Shown here: positions 1-12,100 of the stretch, piece by piece
Numbering within the stretch: position 1 is the stretch's first letter
Layout: each line of letters opens with the position of its first letter
Assembly: GCF_000003815.2 (NCBI RefSeq)
Contig: NC_049986.1
Location: 18,347,049-18,411,048, forward strand
Direction of reading: 5' to 3'
DNA from: Branchiostoma floridae
Lineage: Eukaryota > Chordata > Leptocardii > Amphioxiformes > Branchiostomatidae
DNA length: 64,000 bases
Position numbers and translations under genes: made by a program
Notes under the pieces: generated by a model
The model's database searches: none
What the model was told of the DNA's origin: nothing
What the model saw: only the letters and a program-made list of their open reading frames with translations

Positions 1-345
1 CTGGTTATGAATTTGGAAACAGTCAGATGTTTCAATTAACATCGTATCCTTTATCTTTTGTCAGTGACACTGAAGAGATGTGGTTGTAGAGTATGTTTTA
101 TATCCTAATAGTATGAATTGATATGCAAAAAAGCTGATGACAATTTTGTTAGTAGTTTGGTGAGACAAGACAAAGTAAATGCTAATGAGTGCATTAGCTC
201 CTTTTTTTTTTAGTTTCAGGAGCTAATATTTTGTCACATTAAGGGGGATTGAGCGCTCCCCCCTGATCTCTTCGGTACAAAAGATAACAGATGTTATCTT
301 AAACATCTGACAGTTTCCAAAATCATATCCAGTTGCTATTAGTAA
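1..345. mobile_element. MITE-like element with inverted ends, cut by window start
   Basis: The first 45 bases and bases about 285-345 are imperfect inverted repeats, sharing the core GGAAACAGTCAGATGTTT and its complement. The same end sequence recurs at 1116-1222 and 31785-31940, so this is a dispersed family. There is no coding potential. The left boundary is outside the window. Bases 346-1115 hold no gene that I can support. Confidence 0.5.
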
Positions 346-1115
346 TTGCTATTTGGCATAACTACCTGAATGTCTAACCTCCATCAACTTATTCACAGGA
401 TTCATCTTCATCAACGTCTTATAACTTACATTCATCAGAGTTGTGTATTGGTAAGGCCACAGTCGGCATCATCAGCATCTATAATACATCAAAGGTAGTA
501 TGTCCCCAAGGTTTGATGTTGAAGTGTAGTAATAGATGCAGTGAGATAGCCTGCAGCGTGTTGTGTAGGTGTGATGGATATCACAGGCAGTGATGAAATA
601 GTGCAACAAGATTACTGCCAGGTCTTATCATGTGTATGGATTTTTTTTGTATCTGAATTCAGCATTAATCAAAGCTCAGGAAAGAATGGCAAGCTCCTAA
701 GTTTGTGAAAACGTAATGCAATATCAGATTTCACTCGCTTACTCACTATCCATTATTTGATTATTATAAAACTGACAAGTATATATTTGTCACTGACAAG
801 TCTTGCTACCGGTACCTTTACAGCCTTACAGCTTACATGTTTCATGTATTCAACATTTACAGTCAAGACATCGTAATCTTAGAATTTGTGGTATAGGCTT
901 ATATTAACCCATTTGTGTTGTAGAAAGGTGGTACATGTAACTGCATTTTTTCCGTGGTTTTAAAATTGCCTTTACATTGTAAATTGTATAATGTCAAATA
1001 AGTGTAATTTCTTGCCTTTTGAATTATTTTTCACTCTTTGAGAAAGGTTTTAGACATTGTAGATTAGTGATAATTCAGATCACCAAGTTTGCCAAGTGCT
1101 ATTAAAAATACACCA

Positions 1116-1222
1116 AAAAGCAGTCACTCAAGCAACTGGATATGATTTTGGAATATCCAGTTGCTTGAGTAACTGCTTTTTGGCGTATCATATTACCTGG
1201 ATGTCTAACCTTCATCGACGTA
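1116..1222. mobile_element. Short hairpin MITE, same family as 1-345
   Basis: The sequence is close to a perfect inverted repeat: CAAGCAACTGGATATGATTT is followed within a few bases by its complement, and both arms continue through CAAAAAGCAGT. It looks like an internally deleted form of the longer relatives at 1-345 and 31785-31940. It ends about 30 bases before a coding exon acceptor. Confidence 0.55.
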
Positions 1223-1254
1223 TGCTAATAAAGTTCTTTGACTGATTTTTACAG

Positions 1255-1722
1255 ATAGCAGAAGCAGTCTTCCCATACAGAGAGAACACATTATCCGCAG
1301 AAGAGCAGATTGTACAGGAAGTCCAGTACTACATCAGACAGATCCTTCAGCGTAGGGTCCACAGTGAAGAGGAAGAAGATGATGATGATGATGTAGCAGC
1401 TTCCGAGGAAGTCTCCATTCCTCTGGACATTTTGATGAAGTTCCAGGGTTTGAAGAGAGTTTGTCCTGATGTACAGAGTCTCCAGGCTGCTCTGGTGGGG
1501 TCCGATGTGAGACTTAGCCTGGATAAAACTGCTGTGGTCTGCTCCATGGACCGGGATGATGATGATGATGATGATGATGGTTGTTACAGTGTGACCTCAG
1601 AGGGTTCTGGTGGAAAGTTTGATGATGCAGAAGATGACGACACACTGCATAACTTTGACTACTGCAGAACAGACACTGGACGTTCTGCATTACCTCTGAT
1701 ATGTGAAGAGGACTGGGTATGA
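1255..1722 (+). CDS. Terminal (or near-terminal) exon of an unidentified acidic protein
   Basis: A pyrimidine-rich tract ending TTTTTACAG at 1254 is a good 3' splice acceptor. An open frame follows for 155 codons to a TGA at 1720-1722. The GGGTATGA at the end could also be a splice donor at 1717, so this may not be the last exon. The protein has a region near the start with QEVQYYIRQIL, an acidic tract, a block beginning IPLDILMKFQGLKRV, a run of eight Asp encoded by GAT repeats, and a C-terminal CEEDWV. The QYY...IPLDILMKF...LQAAL pattern faintly recalls a La-type winged helix, but the FSDENL-like signature is absent, so I do not assign the family. Upstream exons lie before the window or were not recognised. 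It is the only plus-strand gene I support. Confidence 0.5.
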   Translation: MAEAVFPYRENTLSAEEQIVQEVQYYIRQILQRRVHSEEEEDDDDDVAASEEVSIPLDILMKFQGLKRVCPDVQSLQAALVGSDVRLSLDKTAVVCSMDRDDDDDDDDGCYSVTSEGSGGKFDDAEDDDTLHNFDYCRTDTGRSALPLICEEDWV

Positions 1723-2295
1723 TTTCATTGATGCGTGCCCTTAGTGTCTACATTCCTACCCTGGTAACCATACCATAGTGAGCTCTTCGCTATCGATCTC
1801 TGCATAACCATAACTTTGTGAGCTCACTGCAATCTCTACGGAGCTAAGGGTGTTTCCCTCCTACATGCCAGGGAATACTTATGGGATTGGGTTCAATTAC
1901 TTTGCTCTACGGGCTGGTATTGATTAGACAGGCCAGCTGCAAAGACAGACTATTTCTTAGTAGGTCTCTGGCCAATAAAACATCCAGATGCTGATAATAT
2001 GCTATGTAACTAAGCTACCTCCAGTTGTTAAAGAAGCTCTCGGAATAAGTCCCGTTGATTGTAAGCTTGCATATTTATGCTGGTGGAAAAAATAACTGTT
2101 AGTATTTGCATAATCATAAATCTGTAATGGTATTTTTAGTTTGAATCTGCCCCTTTTTCTATTAATATGAATCACATCTTTTCACTGTTGAAGTTTGATA
2201 GTAACGTTTATTAGAAATGTGTACATACCGGTACTTTTGTTTCAATCCATCATATATATACTTCATTCATATATCTCAAAACAACATCAGTGAAG

Positions 2296-2333
<38 letters not shown>

Positions 2334-2571
2334 GTGAAGTCTTCACACAAACCAGCCATGTAGTCACAACGCTGCCTGTCAGTTCAAGCAAAAACTGCAG
2401 CTAAAACTATGGCTCCGACAGTTCTCCGAGGCAACATTTTTTCGTCGTCCCCTTTCCAAATTTCCTTGGTTTGTTGAGTTGAACATTGTATCTTGTGACA
2501 ACGCACGAAGAAATCGTTGTGAAAACAAGTTGACCTGCATCGAAATGTTTCACGTCGAAATATGTGTGGTC
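1723..2571. other. Intergenic stretch with (CA)n microsatellite
   Basis: This lies between the convergent ends of the plus-strand exon and the minus-strand kinase. A perfect CA dinucleotide run occupies about 2297-2332. No gene is visible. Confidence 0.5.
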
Positions 2572-2836
2572 TCAGCGTCCAAAGAGTTCCGCCCAGTAGT
2601 CCCTGTAAAACGGAGGGCGGCGAAACGCGTGTCTCTTGGCGACAGCCCTGTCGCGTGTGTGAACATCCTTGTCAACTAGAACACCGTCTTGTCTTAGAAA
2701 GTCGTGGCTGAGTATTGCAGCACACGAAGGCCTATGCTCGGGTTGTTCCTCAAGGAGTCGCAGAAGGAGATCCCCGACTGTCACAGCGCTGAACTTCAGA
2801 ATCGTCTTCCGAAGTGTGGAGAGGCGGCGGACTTTT
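2572..2836 (-). CDS. Kinase exon 3 (C-terminal end and stop)
   Basis: The acceptor is TTGACAG. The exon encodes the last helices, including EQPEHRPSCAAILSHDFL with the conserved HRP arginine of subdomain XI, and ends FYRDYWAELFGR then stop at 2572-2574. Confidence 0.8.
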
Positions 2837-4217
2837 CTGTCAACATGAAATAAGACATTTCAATTGATTGTATCAATGCACAGTGATATGCGCCAGTCAA
2901 AATGAGTCGTGTGCGTTTGTCTGTGTGTGTGTGTGTGTGTGTCCGCGTGCATGCGTGTGTGTGCCCTTGGCAATTGGGCAAGATACATAGAGACAAAGCC
3001 TACGGTGATGTTATTTGAGGATATCAAAGATAATGAGATTCCTCAATACTCAAATTAATTATAAATCATACCTTTGATGATTCCTGCTTTTGATATTTCT
3101 TTCCGGAAAGGCGACGAACCCAGCGTACATCCAGAACAGTACGCAGCCCAGGGCCCAGACATCCGCCGCTGTCGTGTACCTGGGCTCCAACAGCACCTAG
3201 GGAACAAGGCGGTCTTATGGTTAGGGCTGTTGACTTAGAATATAAAGGTTTTGGGTTCAAATCCCTAGCAAGCCCCCGTGTCATGTCCTTGAGATAGGCA
3301 ATTTACACCTGGTGTGATACGCTGATCGAGCGAAGGGCGGTGATATTACCGGCTATATAAATTTAGATACAGATACAGATACGCCTATTTTCCCCACTTG
3401 ACGTAAGGCTGGAGGTCCCATGCGTATCTAATGAGAGCCACACCTAGTGCACGTTCATAAAAGAACCCTCCACACTTATCAAAAAGAGTAGGGGGCTAAT
3501 GGCGGTGTGATTTGAATGCAAACCTTACAGTCTATGGTCTTACGCAGTTTGCAGTTTTCTGCACAAAGCTGGCATGTCGCGTCTAAAGACGGTTTTACCT
3601 GTTTATGTGAAATAAGCAAACTGACAAACCTCGGGCGACACGTATCCAGGGCTGCCCCACACGGACGCCCAGACCGCCCCCTGACCAGGCTTGATGATAG
3701 CCAGCCCGAAATCCGTGATTTTTACATCCAGACTCTTCGTCAGCAAAATATTCTGAGGTTTCAAGTCACGGTGGATGATACACCGCTCGTGGAGATACTC
3801 ACAGCCCTCTACCAACTGTCGGAAGATGCGACGGATCTGCTGACTGTCCATGTACCTCTTTTCTTCTTTGAGCTGCGCCGCGTAGGAAGACAAAGCGCCC
3901 TTCTCACAGTACTCCAAGCAGATGTAAAACTGCCCGGCGGGAGTCTCTACCCAGTCCAGCATCCTCACGATTCTGTCGTGTTGTAACGAGCCGTGGATCA
4001 GGATTTCCATCTCCAGTCTTTCGAGTTGTCGGTGGTCTTGCGGCTCAGCGACTTTCACCGCGTACAGAGTGTTGTTACTCCCACCCCCTGGGACTGAGTA
4101 GACTTTGCCGAAACCGCCCTCTCCTAGGAGTTTACTAGCACCTGATTTGCTGTCACCGCTAGCTTCAACTTCTTGCTTTTTCCTTGTACATGTAATACAC
4201 TTGAGGCAGTTGAACAT
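2572..4217 (-). CDS. Serine/threonine protein kinase, three coding exons
   Basis: Joining 4217-3630, 3196-3072 and 2836-2572 on the minus strand gives about 325 aa made almost wholly of a protein kinase domain. Visible motifs are the glycine loop GEGGFG (residues 32-37), AVK lysine 55, a likely helix-C Glu 71, HRDLKPQN (149-156), DFG (169-171), SPE in place of APE (194-196), and DVWALG in subdomain IX. All catalytic residues are present, so it should be active. The predicted start gives a 29-residue Cys/Lys-rich N-terminus (MFNCLKCITC) before the domain, which could be acylated, but that is inference. The subfamily is uncertain: the glycine loop resembles Pelle/IRAK and the C-lobe resembles NEK-type kinases. 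There is no regulatory domain after the kinase fold. It lies downstream of the CARD/Death gene on the same strand but is a separate frame with its own start. Confidence 0.8.
3072..3196 (-). CDS. Kinase exon 2 (subdomains VIII-IX)
   Basis: The exon is 125 bp, with acceptor CCCTAG before 3196 and donor GTATGA after 3072. It encodes VLLEPRYTTAADVWALGCVL and the following residues, and ends in phase 2. It is too short to stand out as an ORF, but it joins both neighbours in frame and completes the C-lobe. Confidence 0.8.
3206..3384 (+). mobile_element. tRNA-derived SINE-like insertion in kinase intron 2
   Basis: A tRNA-like head shows a TATGGTTAGGG box-A-like stretch and GGTTCAAATCC as box B. It is followed by a body and a GATACA repeat tail. 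A related 3' end occurs near 27400-27450. Confidence 0.5.
3630..4217 (-). CDS. Kinase exon 1 (N-lobe to activation segment)
   Basis: This exon holds the start codon at 4217 and residues 1-196, from the glycine loop to the SPE motif. It ends at GAG followed by a GTTTGT donor (phase 0). Just upstream is a TGTTG simple repeat, so any 5' UTR exon is not obvious. Confidence 0.8.
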
Positions 4218-4245
4218 CTTCCTGTGCTGACAGTTGTGTAATGTA

Positions 4246-4562
4246 ATGTAGTGTGGTGTTGTGTTGTGTTGTACATAGAAACTACTTGGTAAGCTGTGTT
4301 CCAGAACACGTTTTGATGTGCTGAATGTAGTGTTGTGTTGTATTGTGTTGTGTTGTGTTGTATTGTATTGTGTTGTGTTGTATTGTATTGTGTCGTGTTA
4401 TGTTGTGTTGTGCTGTGCTGTGTTGTGTTGTGTTGTGTCGTGTTATGTTGTGTTGTGCTGTGCTGTGCTGTGTTGTGTTGTGTTGTGCTGTGCTGTGTTG
4501 TGTTGTATAGTGTTGTGTCGTGCTGTGCTGTGTTGTGTTCGTGTTGTACTTTGTTGTGTTGT
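4246..4562. repeat. TGTTG-type simple repeat array
   Basis: This is about 300 bp of degenerate TGTTG/TGTTGTG pentamers, with TATTG, TGCTG and TGTCG variants. It is open in several frames on both strands purely because of its composition. It sits immediately upstream of the kinase start codon. Confidence 0.85.
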
Positions 4563-4639
4563 ACATCGAAACTGGGCGTTTTAAGTTGTGTTCCAGAACA
4601 AATTATCACACTTCAGAAATCAGAACGCTCATAGGTGAC

Positions 4640-5918
4640 TCGAAAGGGCTAGCCTCCATAGCAGGCCATTTTACAATTTTACAAGATAGACTTTAAATAG
4701 ATAAAATAACGTTGTCCGTCCTCTAATTGTCTTAACACTAGGAAAGGTACGCTTCCATGAATCAGTTTCTTTTAGCATAGTTTGCGCTACAGCATATCGA
4801 CAACCGCCCTCCGTTCTAAAGTCCACAAAATCTGGTAGATTTTAGATAGACAAAAACTATAGCGTTTGTCCTGTCATTGTATTAGCTCTAATCTATATCC
4901 TTGTCTTCTGCATTAGTTTTTCTTGTCAACCATCGTCAGCCGTACAGTATATCGGCGACGTTCTCCATTTTACAGTTCATAAGAATCTTGTGGAGTTGAA
5001 ATATATAAAAACATCATCGCCCTCTCACTGTCTGACATGATGTAACTCCACAAAAGATATCTGTCTTTGCTCATTTGCATCAGTTTTTCTTTTCAAAATG
5101 TCATCGTTTACCCTACAGTATATCGGCGACGTCCTCCATTTTATACTTGTGAAGTTTAAATAGATGAACAACACTGTCCTCTCACTATACTACATGTAAC
5201 TCTACAAACTTTTGGATCCCTCTTTTCCGCTCATCTGCATCAGTTTTTCTGTACCCTACAGTATATCGGCGACGTCCTCCAATCTACAGTCCACGAAAAT
5301 CTGATACAGTTTTAATAGATAAAGACAACTTTGTCTTATCATTGTCTTATAATTCTATATATATATCAATCCTTCTATTCTGCATCAGTTGTTTTAATCG
5401 CTGTTTTCCCTACAGTATATCAGCCATCTTACAGTTCACAAGAATTCCATTTTACAGTTCACAAGAATCTTGTGGAGTTATAATAGATAAACAAAGCGCT
5501 GTCCTCTCGTTGTCTTACATGTACACGTAACTCTACAAAAGACATCCCTCTTTTCTGCTTTCCTGCATCTGTTTTCATCTGTTTCTCGTTGACCCTACAG
5601 TATATCGGCGACGTTCTCCATTGTATAGTCCATTTTAAATTTTACACGAAAATCTGGTATACAGTTTTAATACTTAGAACAACGTTGCTGTCCTCTCATT
5701 GTCTTCACCGTATGTCATTCTCTTGTGCATCCACGTTTTTTTTTTTACACTCGACGTTTTCCCTACAGTATATCGGCGACGTCCTCCATTCTACAGTCCA
5801 GGAGAATCTGGTAGAGTTTGAATAGATGAAAACATCACTGTCCTCTCATTGTCTTAACTCTAACAATATAGCGCTCTCTTCCGCATCAGTTGTCTTTTTT
5901 TTTCAATCGCTGTTTTCG
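4640..5918 (-). repeat. Tandem decaying copies of the Death-domain gene's last-exon end
   Basis: Downstream of the true stop at 5919-5921, the segment CTACAGTATATCGGCGACGT recurs near 4938, 5110, 5257, 5415, 5597 and 5765. Two more degraded versions lie near 4790 and 4650. Spacing is about 150-180 bp. On the minus strand each copy is the codons for the C-terminal VADIL plus stop, the residues before them, and the following 3' flank. They are not part of the gene model. Confidence 0.8.
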
Positions 5919-6115
5919 CTACAGTATATCGGCGACGTCCTCCATCTTACAATCCAGGAGAATCTGATAGAGTTTAGCGACCGTGGCGTCCGGCCGTTTG
6001 TGCCAGTCGGCCAGCATCTTCTCAGCGGGGTTACTCCTGGCCTTGTTGTGCTCCCAGAGCTGGGCAGTCTGCGGCAGGACCCCGATCCGTTCTGCTACCA
6101 GCTTCCAGTCTTTAC
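5919..6115 (-). CDS. CARD/Death gene exon 6 (Death domain and stop)
   Basis: The acceptor CCCTCCGCAG precedes 6115. The exon encodes GKDWKLVAERIGVLPQTAQL through ADWHKRPDATVAKLYQILLD and ends VADIL then TAG at 5919-5921. The tryptophan in DW and the ADWHKRP motif are Death-domain hallmarks. Its 3' half is the source of the array at 4640-5918. Confidence 0.8.
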
Positions 6116-9100
6116 CTGCGGAGGGAAGAACCGTGAAGAAGATTGATAGCAAAAAATTCAAAACACTGATAGATCCTTCTTTTTTTCTAAAATTACGACT
6201 GATATCTGGGACAGGGGACGATTTTGACTTCCAAGTTTTGACCCATTGCTGACGTCACACACTGATTGGGTTTACTAGCACGTTGTTCAGGCGAAAATTC
6301 AATCTTTAGTGTTGAAGAGGCATTTAACCTTTTCATGAAGTAATTTACCAAAGAACTTCCATGCTAAACCTTCGATGAAATGTGCTAGGCCCACTTTACA
6401 CTTGTTCTTTAATTTTAACTGTAGTACTATCGTCGCCAACTTATCTCGTAGTCTACTAGAGAAGTAGACAGCGGTGTATAAATTTCAAAATAAGTGTAAA
6501 GTTGTCCCAGGGTGATATGTATTTGTTCTGTAGACTGACCTGCTGATCTGGAGATGTTGAGCTCCGTAGTTAGCCGTAACCGCACGTCCCGAGGCAGGTC
6601 TTTGATCGGCAGCGTGTCCGCTAACTTCGGACCTGGTGGATGTGGAGAAATGGAGAATTCAAAGGAAAAACCCGGGAAAGTTTCAAAACTCTGTGTGGCC
6701 TAGCCTCCATAGCAGTCTTTCTGGGACTTTTTTGGGGCTCATAATACACCTTTGTTGGCCATTACTTTTTGTACTGGGTCGCTAGACTGTCGGCCCGTAC
6801 AAGCGACCCAGTACAAAAGGAAATAGGTGTATTATTGACTTCTAACCTTCCATGATAGGCGTATGATGAGCCAAAAAAGATGAAAAAGGCTTAAATAGAG
6901 AGCCTGCTATGGAGGCCTCGGAAATATCCATCTGAATTACAGACATATATTTCCTAATCTTCCTGGAGTTCTCTTCTAAAACAATACATTCATAGATGTA
7001 ATATGGATTGAAATAGGGTAACTTACAAACACAACATTTGGGGCGAAAACAGGGACGCTAACTTATCATATGTATGGCATCCATATCCCCCCAAGTTTGC
7101 AACCATACTGTAAATCACACAAAGAAGCTGACACATGAACAAATAAATGTCATAGTTGCAAAAAAACTATCAGAAAACAGACACTAGTGCGTCAGATCTA
7201 GAGTTCAAACGTCAATTTCACAGTCAAAGGAGATGTAAAGGATCAATGATAAAAAGGTGACATGTTTTGTGTTCTAGTCAATTGTTGAACTTTCGTGACC
7301 ACCTAAATTTGATTTAATAAAGAACTTTTTTTTCGACCAAATTTTTTTCCTCGCACGCTCGCAACATTTTCGGGGTGCCCAGAGGATGCAATCTACATAG
7401 TTTACTCCATATGGCCTGATATTTAAAAGATCAAACAGACCCGTGGTTCCTTTAGGCAGGTTGGCCCTGAGCGTGTCGGCCACGTCCCCCCTCTCCACCT
7501 CTCGGGCCGCCCGCGCCACTCTCCTGATGGGAACGTTCTGACAGGACGCCAGCAGCCGTAATACCGGGTACGAACCGTTCTGCTGCTCTCAACGAGGTCA
7601 AAAAGAAAGAAACAAGAAATGCTTTTTAAAAAGCTGGCTACGCAAGCTAACATAACAGTGCTGATTTAACAGCGGCGACTCTCCTGATGTCTGGCACACC
7701 GCCAGCAGCCGCAGCACCTGGTTCGGACCGTTCTGCTGCTCACAACGAGGTCAAAAAAGAAGGAAAAATTCTCACATTTGATGCCATTCAGTCTTTCCCT
7801 CTGTATGTAGGTAAGCCCCCTTTCCACTAGACTGCGATCTGCTTATTTGGTAAGTGTTTTTACAATATCAAATCTTATGTAAAAGAATACTGGATCATGG
7901 AAGAAAAGGGTGGTGGGCCACGCGAAAGTGTCACTGGTCTAAAGTTGGCCTAGGGAAACAAAATACAGCCACACCAACCTGTTCCTTCCAAAATTACACT
8001 GCCATATAATGTACTCGTAATGTCTTATGAGCAATATTGCCGTCGCTATGTTAGGTAAATTGATTTTGGAGTTTCTAAGTCTCTGGATCCACATCTATAA
8101 TTGGGTCGTTAGTGTTCAATCAACATTACGACATAAAACTTACCGTTTCCAGGCTCTTCCTCTCCTCCCCCTCGAACGGGAGTTTCTCCACTAGTCTGAA
8201 CCACTGTGACGGCGTGAAGTCGGGGAGGGAGGACAGTTTATGGCGCAGCTGCTGGGACAGGAACGTCGCCTTTTCTGGAGGAAGGACGGCATGTTTTTAT
8301 TTCACCGCGAAACCCTAGTCTCTACCAGACTCCCGCCTGGTCGAATAGTAATAGGGGACTTTGGCCAAGTTAAAAACCTAGAAGGAGTTATATTAATTAA
8401 TTGGCCTAGGAGTGAACTGTCCGGCCGGCGGATAGCTGGATAGACTGCAAAAGACTGACTGAAATGCCATGGCAACTTATTTGGCCAACTTCTTATCTTT
8501 TTACATCCAGCTGACACGTCTCCTTGGACACTAAGAACACCCTCCGGTTTAATTTGGGAATCCCGGTTTAATTTGGGACAACCTCCCATATTTCAGCAAC
8601 CTTTAACCCCAAAGGCTTAATATCGCATATGTTAGGTAACAATGAGGTTAAGAATACGTAGCAGCCATTGATGACCCCCTGGGGATTAGCCCAATTCTGC
8701 AGAATTCTGCAGAATTCTGGGAACTGGAGCCAGAATTCTGCAGAATTCTGGGAGCCTGAGCCAGAATTCTGCAGAATTCTGGGAAGCCTGAGCCAGAATT
8801 CTGCAGAATTCTGGGAAGCCTGAGCCAGAATTCTGCAGAATTCTGGGAAGCTAAGCCAGAATTCTGCAGAATTACGAGAACTGAAACCTGGTTCAGGTGT
8901 TCTCACAGTTCGCTGAAGTGAGGTTTATTGTTGACGTAGTGTATCTTGGGTGATGGTGGAATCTTTAGACATAGTCCATAGGGAACTCTTTTCTGATTAT
9001 TGGCCAGATAGACGAGGAAATTGCTCACAGTAAAATGTCAGTAGCTATCAGGAAACTATCAGTGCTAAGAAGAGGATCTGCATGGAGGGTCCGATTACGC

Positions 9101-12100
9101 TTGGTTCACGGATTCGCTCGCTCCTATTTTTTGGAAAAAAAAATAAAAACAAAAATGACCACTCAGCAAATTTTCACCATTAATGAAACCATTCATCAAC
9201 TTCCTGGTGTAGCGAATTGGCCTTTATATTATAAGCTCCTTAAAGTGTGGGTACAGGTGCTGTTACTGTACAATAATAGTGTTTTTGTACTTTTTTCAAG
9301 CTGAAAACTTTTTTTCTGTATGTTTTGGATTAGCCGTTACCTTTACCCCAACCATTTTACAATTTTTATTTTTATTTTTATTTCGCCCTTTCGCTCCATA
9401 TTTTTTATGAAAAAATCCGTGAACCAAGAAATTAAATTGGTGTGGCCTTAGGATCGTATGCGGGCAGATGTGAGTGGGATCTGTTATGTATCTGAAATTT
9501 CAGAGTCATTGTCCTTAAAATTTTCAAATACAATTTAGAGTGTCACTTGAATGGTGAAGCAATTCAATGTGCAAGTAGATCTAACCATACCTCAAACAGG
9601 CGTTTTAAAGCTTGACTACATGTCACTTGTAACTTAAAATTAAATACCAGAATCCTACATGTGTATTATGTGTTTTACTATCTTTCATTTAGCCATTTCA
9701 CCTTTCTATGTACAGCGTAATTTTTTAATGTTTAGAAAACAGCATGCGACTACTCTTTGGGCAAAATGGGTACGGATGGGTACGGATGAGGTACGGATCC
9801 TGGCAGATACCGTGGTATCCGTCAAATGCAGATGCAGAGGATTCCGCACAAATATGAACCAATCCCAGATTCTTAAAGGATAAGCCAAAATACCGAACAG
9901 ATGCGACACTGTATCAATAAAAAACACGCAAAGAATACGACGTCGTATATACAAAAAATGTACATAGATCCCTGGCTGTCAACGAACATGAAAATGCTCT
10001 TTTTGGGTCAGGAGAGCAAATTAATAGTTTTCGACAAACAAGGTGCATGTCTGATGTCGAGGAACCGTTCATCATGCAATAGAGTTGGTTCTGAGAAAAT
10101 CGGCCATTGTTTTACGAAACGTGTATTTTTTGTGAAAAATGCTGTTTTTGGCTCAGGAGATCAAATGACCATTTTTCGACAAACAATGTGTATGTCTGAT
10201 GTCGAGGAACCGTTCCGCATGCAATAAAGTTGGTTCGGAGAAAATCGGACATTGTTTCGCGAAACCTGTATTTTTTTGTGAAAAATGCTCTTTTTGGCTC
10301 AGGAGATCAAATGACCATTTTTCGACAAACAATGTGTATGTCTGATGTCGAGGAACCGTTCCACATGCAATAAAGTTGGTTCCGAGAAAATCGGCCATTG
10401 TTTTACGAAACGTGTATTTTTTGTGAAAAATGCTGTTTTTGGCTCAGGAGATCAAATGACCATTTTTCGACAAACAATGTGTATGTCTGATGTCGAGGAA
10501 CCGTTCCGCATGCAATAAAGTTGGTTCGGAGAAAATCGGACATTGTTTCGCGAAACCTGTATTTTTTTGTAAAAAATGCTCTTTTTGGCTCAGGAGATCA
10601 AATGACCATTTTTCGACAACAATGTGTATGTCTGATGTCGAGGAACCGTTCCACATGCAATAAAGTTGGTTCCGAGAAAATCGGCCATTGTTTTACGAAA
10701 CGTGTATTTTTTGTGAAAAATGCTGTTTTTGGCTCAGGAGATCAAATGACCATTTTTCGACAAACAATGTGTATGTCTGATGTCGAGGAACCGTTCCGCA
10801 TGCAATAAAGTTGGTTCGGAGAAAATCGGACATTGTTTCGCGAAACCTGTATTTTTTTGTAAAAAATGCTCTTTTTGGCTCAGGAGATCAAATGACCATT
10901 TTTCGACAAACAATGTGTATGTCTGATGTCGAGGAACCGTTCCACATGCAATAAAGTTGGTTCCGAGAAAATCGGCCATTGTTTTACGAAACGTGTATTT
11001 TTTGTGAAAAATGCTGTTTTTGGCTCAGGAGATCAAATGACCATTTTTCGACAAACAATGTGTATGTCTGATGTCGAGGAACCGTTCCACATGCAATAAA
11101 GTTGGTTCCGAGAAAATCGGACATTGTTTTACGAAACGTGTATTTTTTGTGAAAAATGCTGTTTTTGGCTCAGGAGATCAAATGACCATTTTTCGACAAA
11201 CAATGTGTATGTCTGATGTCGAGGAACCGTTCCACATGCAATAAAGTTGGTTCCGAGAAAATCGGACATTGTTTTACGAAACGTGTATTTTTTGTGAAAA
11301 ATGCTGTTTTTGGCTCAGGAGATCAAATGACCATTTTTCGACAAACAATGTGCATGTCTGATGTCGAGGAACCGTTCCGCATGCAATAAAGTTGGTTCCG
11401 AGAAAATCGGACATTGTTTCGCGAAACCTGTATTTTTTTGTGAAAAATGCTCTTTTTGGCTCAGGAGAGCAAATTACCATTTTTCGACAAACAATGTGTA
11501 TGTCTGATGTCGAGGAACTGTTCCGCATGCAATAAAGTTAGTTCCGAGAAAATCGGACATTGTTTCGCGAAACCTGTATTTTTTTGTGAAAAATGCTCTT
11601 TTTGGCTCAGGAGAGCAAATTACCATTTTTCGACAAACAATGTGTATGTCTGATGTCGAGGAACCGTTCCGCATGCAATAAAGTTGGTTCCGAGAAAATC
11701 GGACATTGTTTCGTGAAACCTGTATTTTTTGCAAAAAATGCTCTTTTTGGCTCAGGAGATCAAATGACCATTTTTCGACAAACAATGTGTATGTCTGATG
11801 TCGAGGAACCGTTCCGCATGCAATAAAGTTGGTTCCGAGAAAATCAGACATTCTCTTGCAAAACGTGTATTTTTTTTTATGAAAAATGCTCTTTTTGGCT
11901 CAGGAGAGCAAATTACCATTTTTCGACAAACAATGTGTACGTCTGATGTCGAGGAACCGTTCCGCATGCAATAAAGTTGGTTCCGAGAAAATCAGACATT
12001 CTCTTGCGAAACGTGTATTTTTTTAATGAAAAATGCTCTTTTTGGCTCAGGAGAGCAAATGACCATTTTTCGACAAACAATGTGTATGTCTTATGTCGAG

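Noticed and set aside
3516-3986. 156-codon plus-strand frame
   Set aside because: It is the antisense shadow of kinase exon 1, whose minus-strand frame carries all kinase motifs.
4124-4634. Overlapping 88-161 codon frames on both strands over the TGTTG repeat
   Set aside because: They translate to Thr/Gln/His/Asn or Cys/Val/Leu repeats dictated by the pentamer. No splice sites or conserved sequence.
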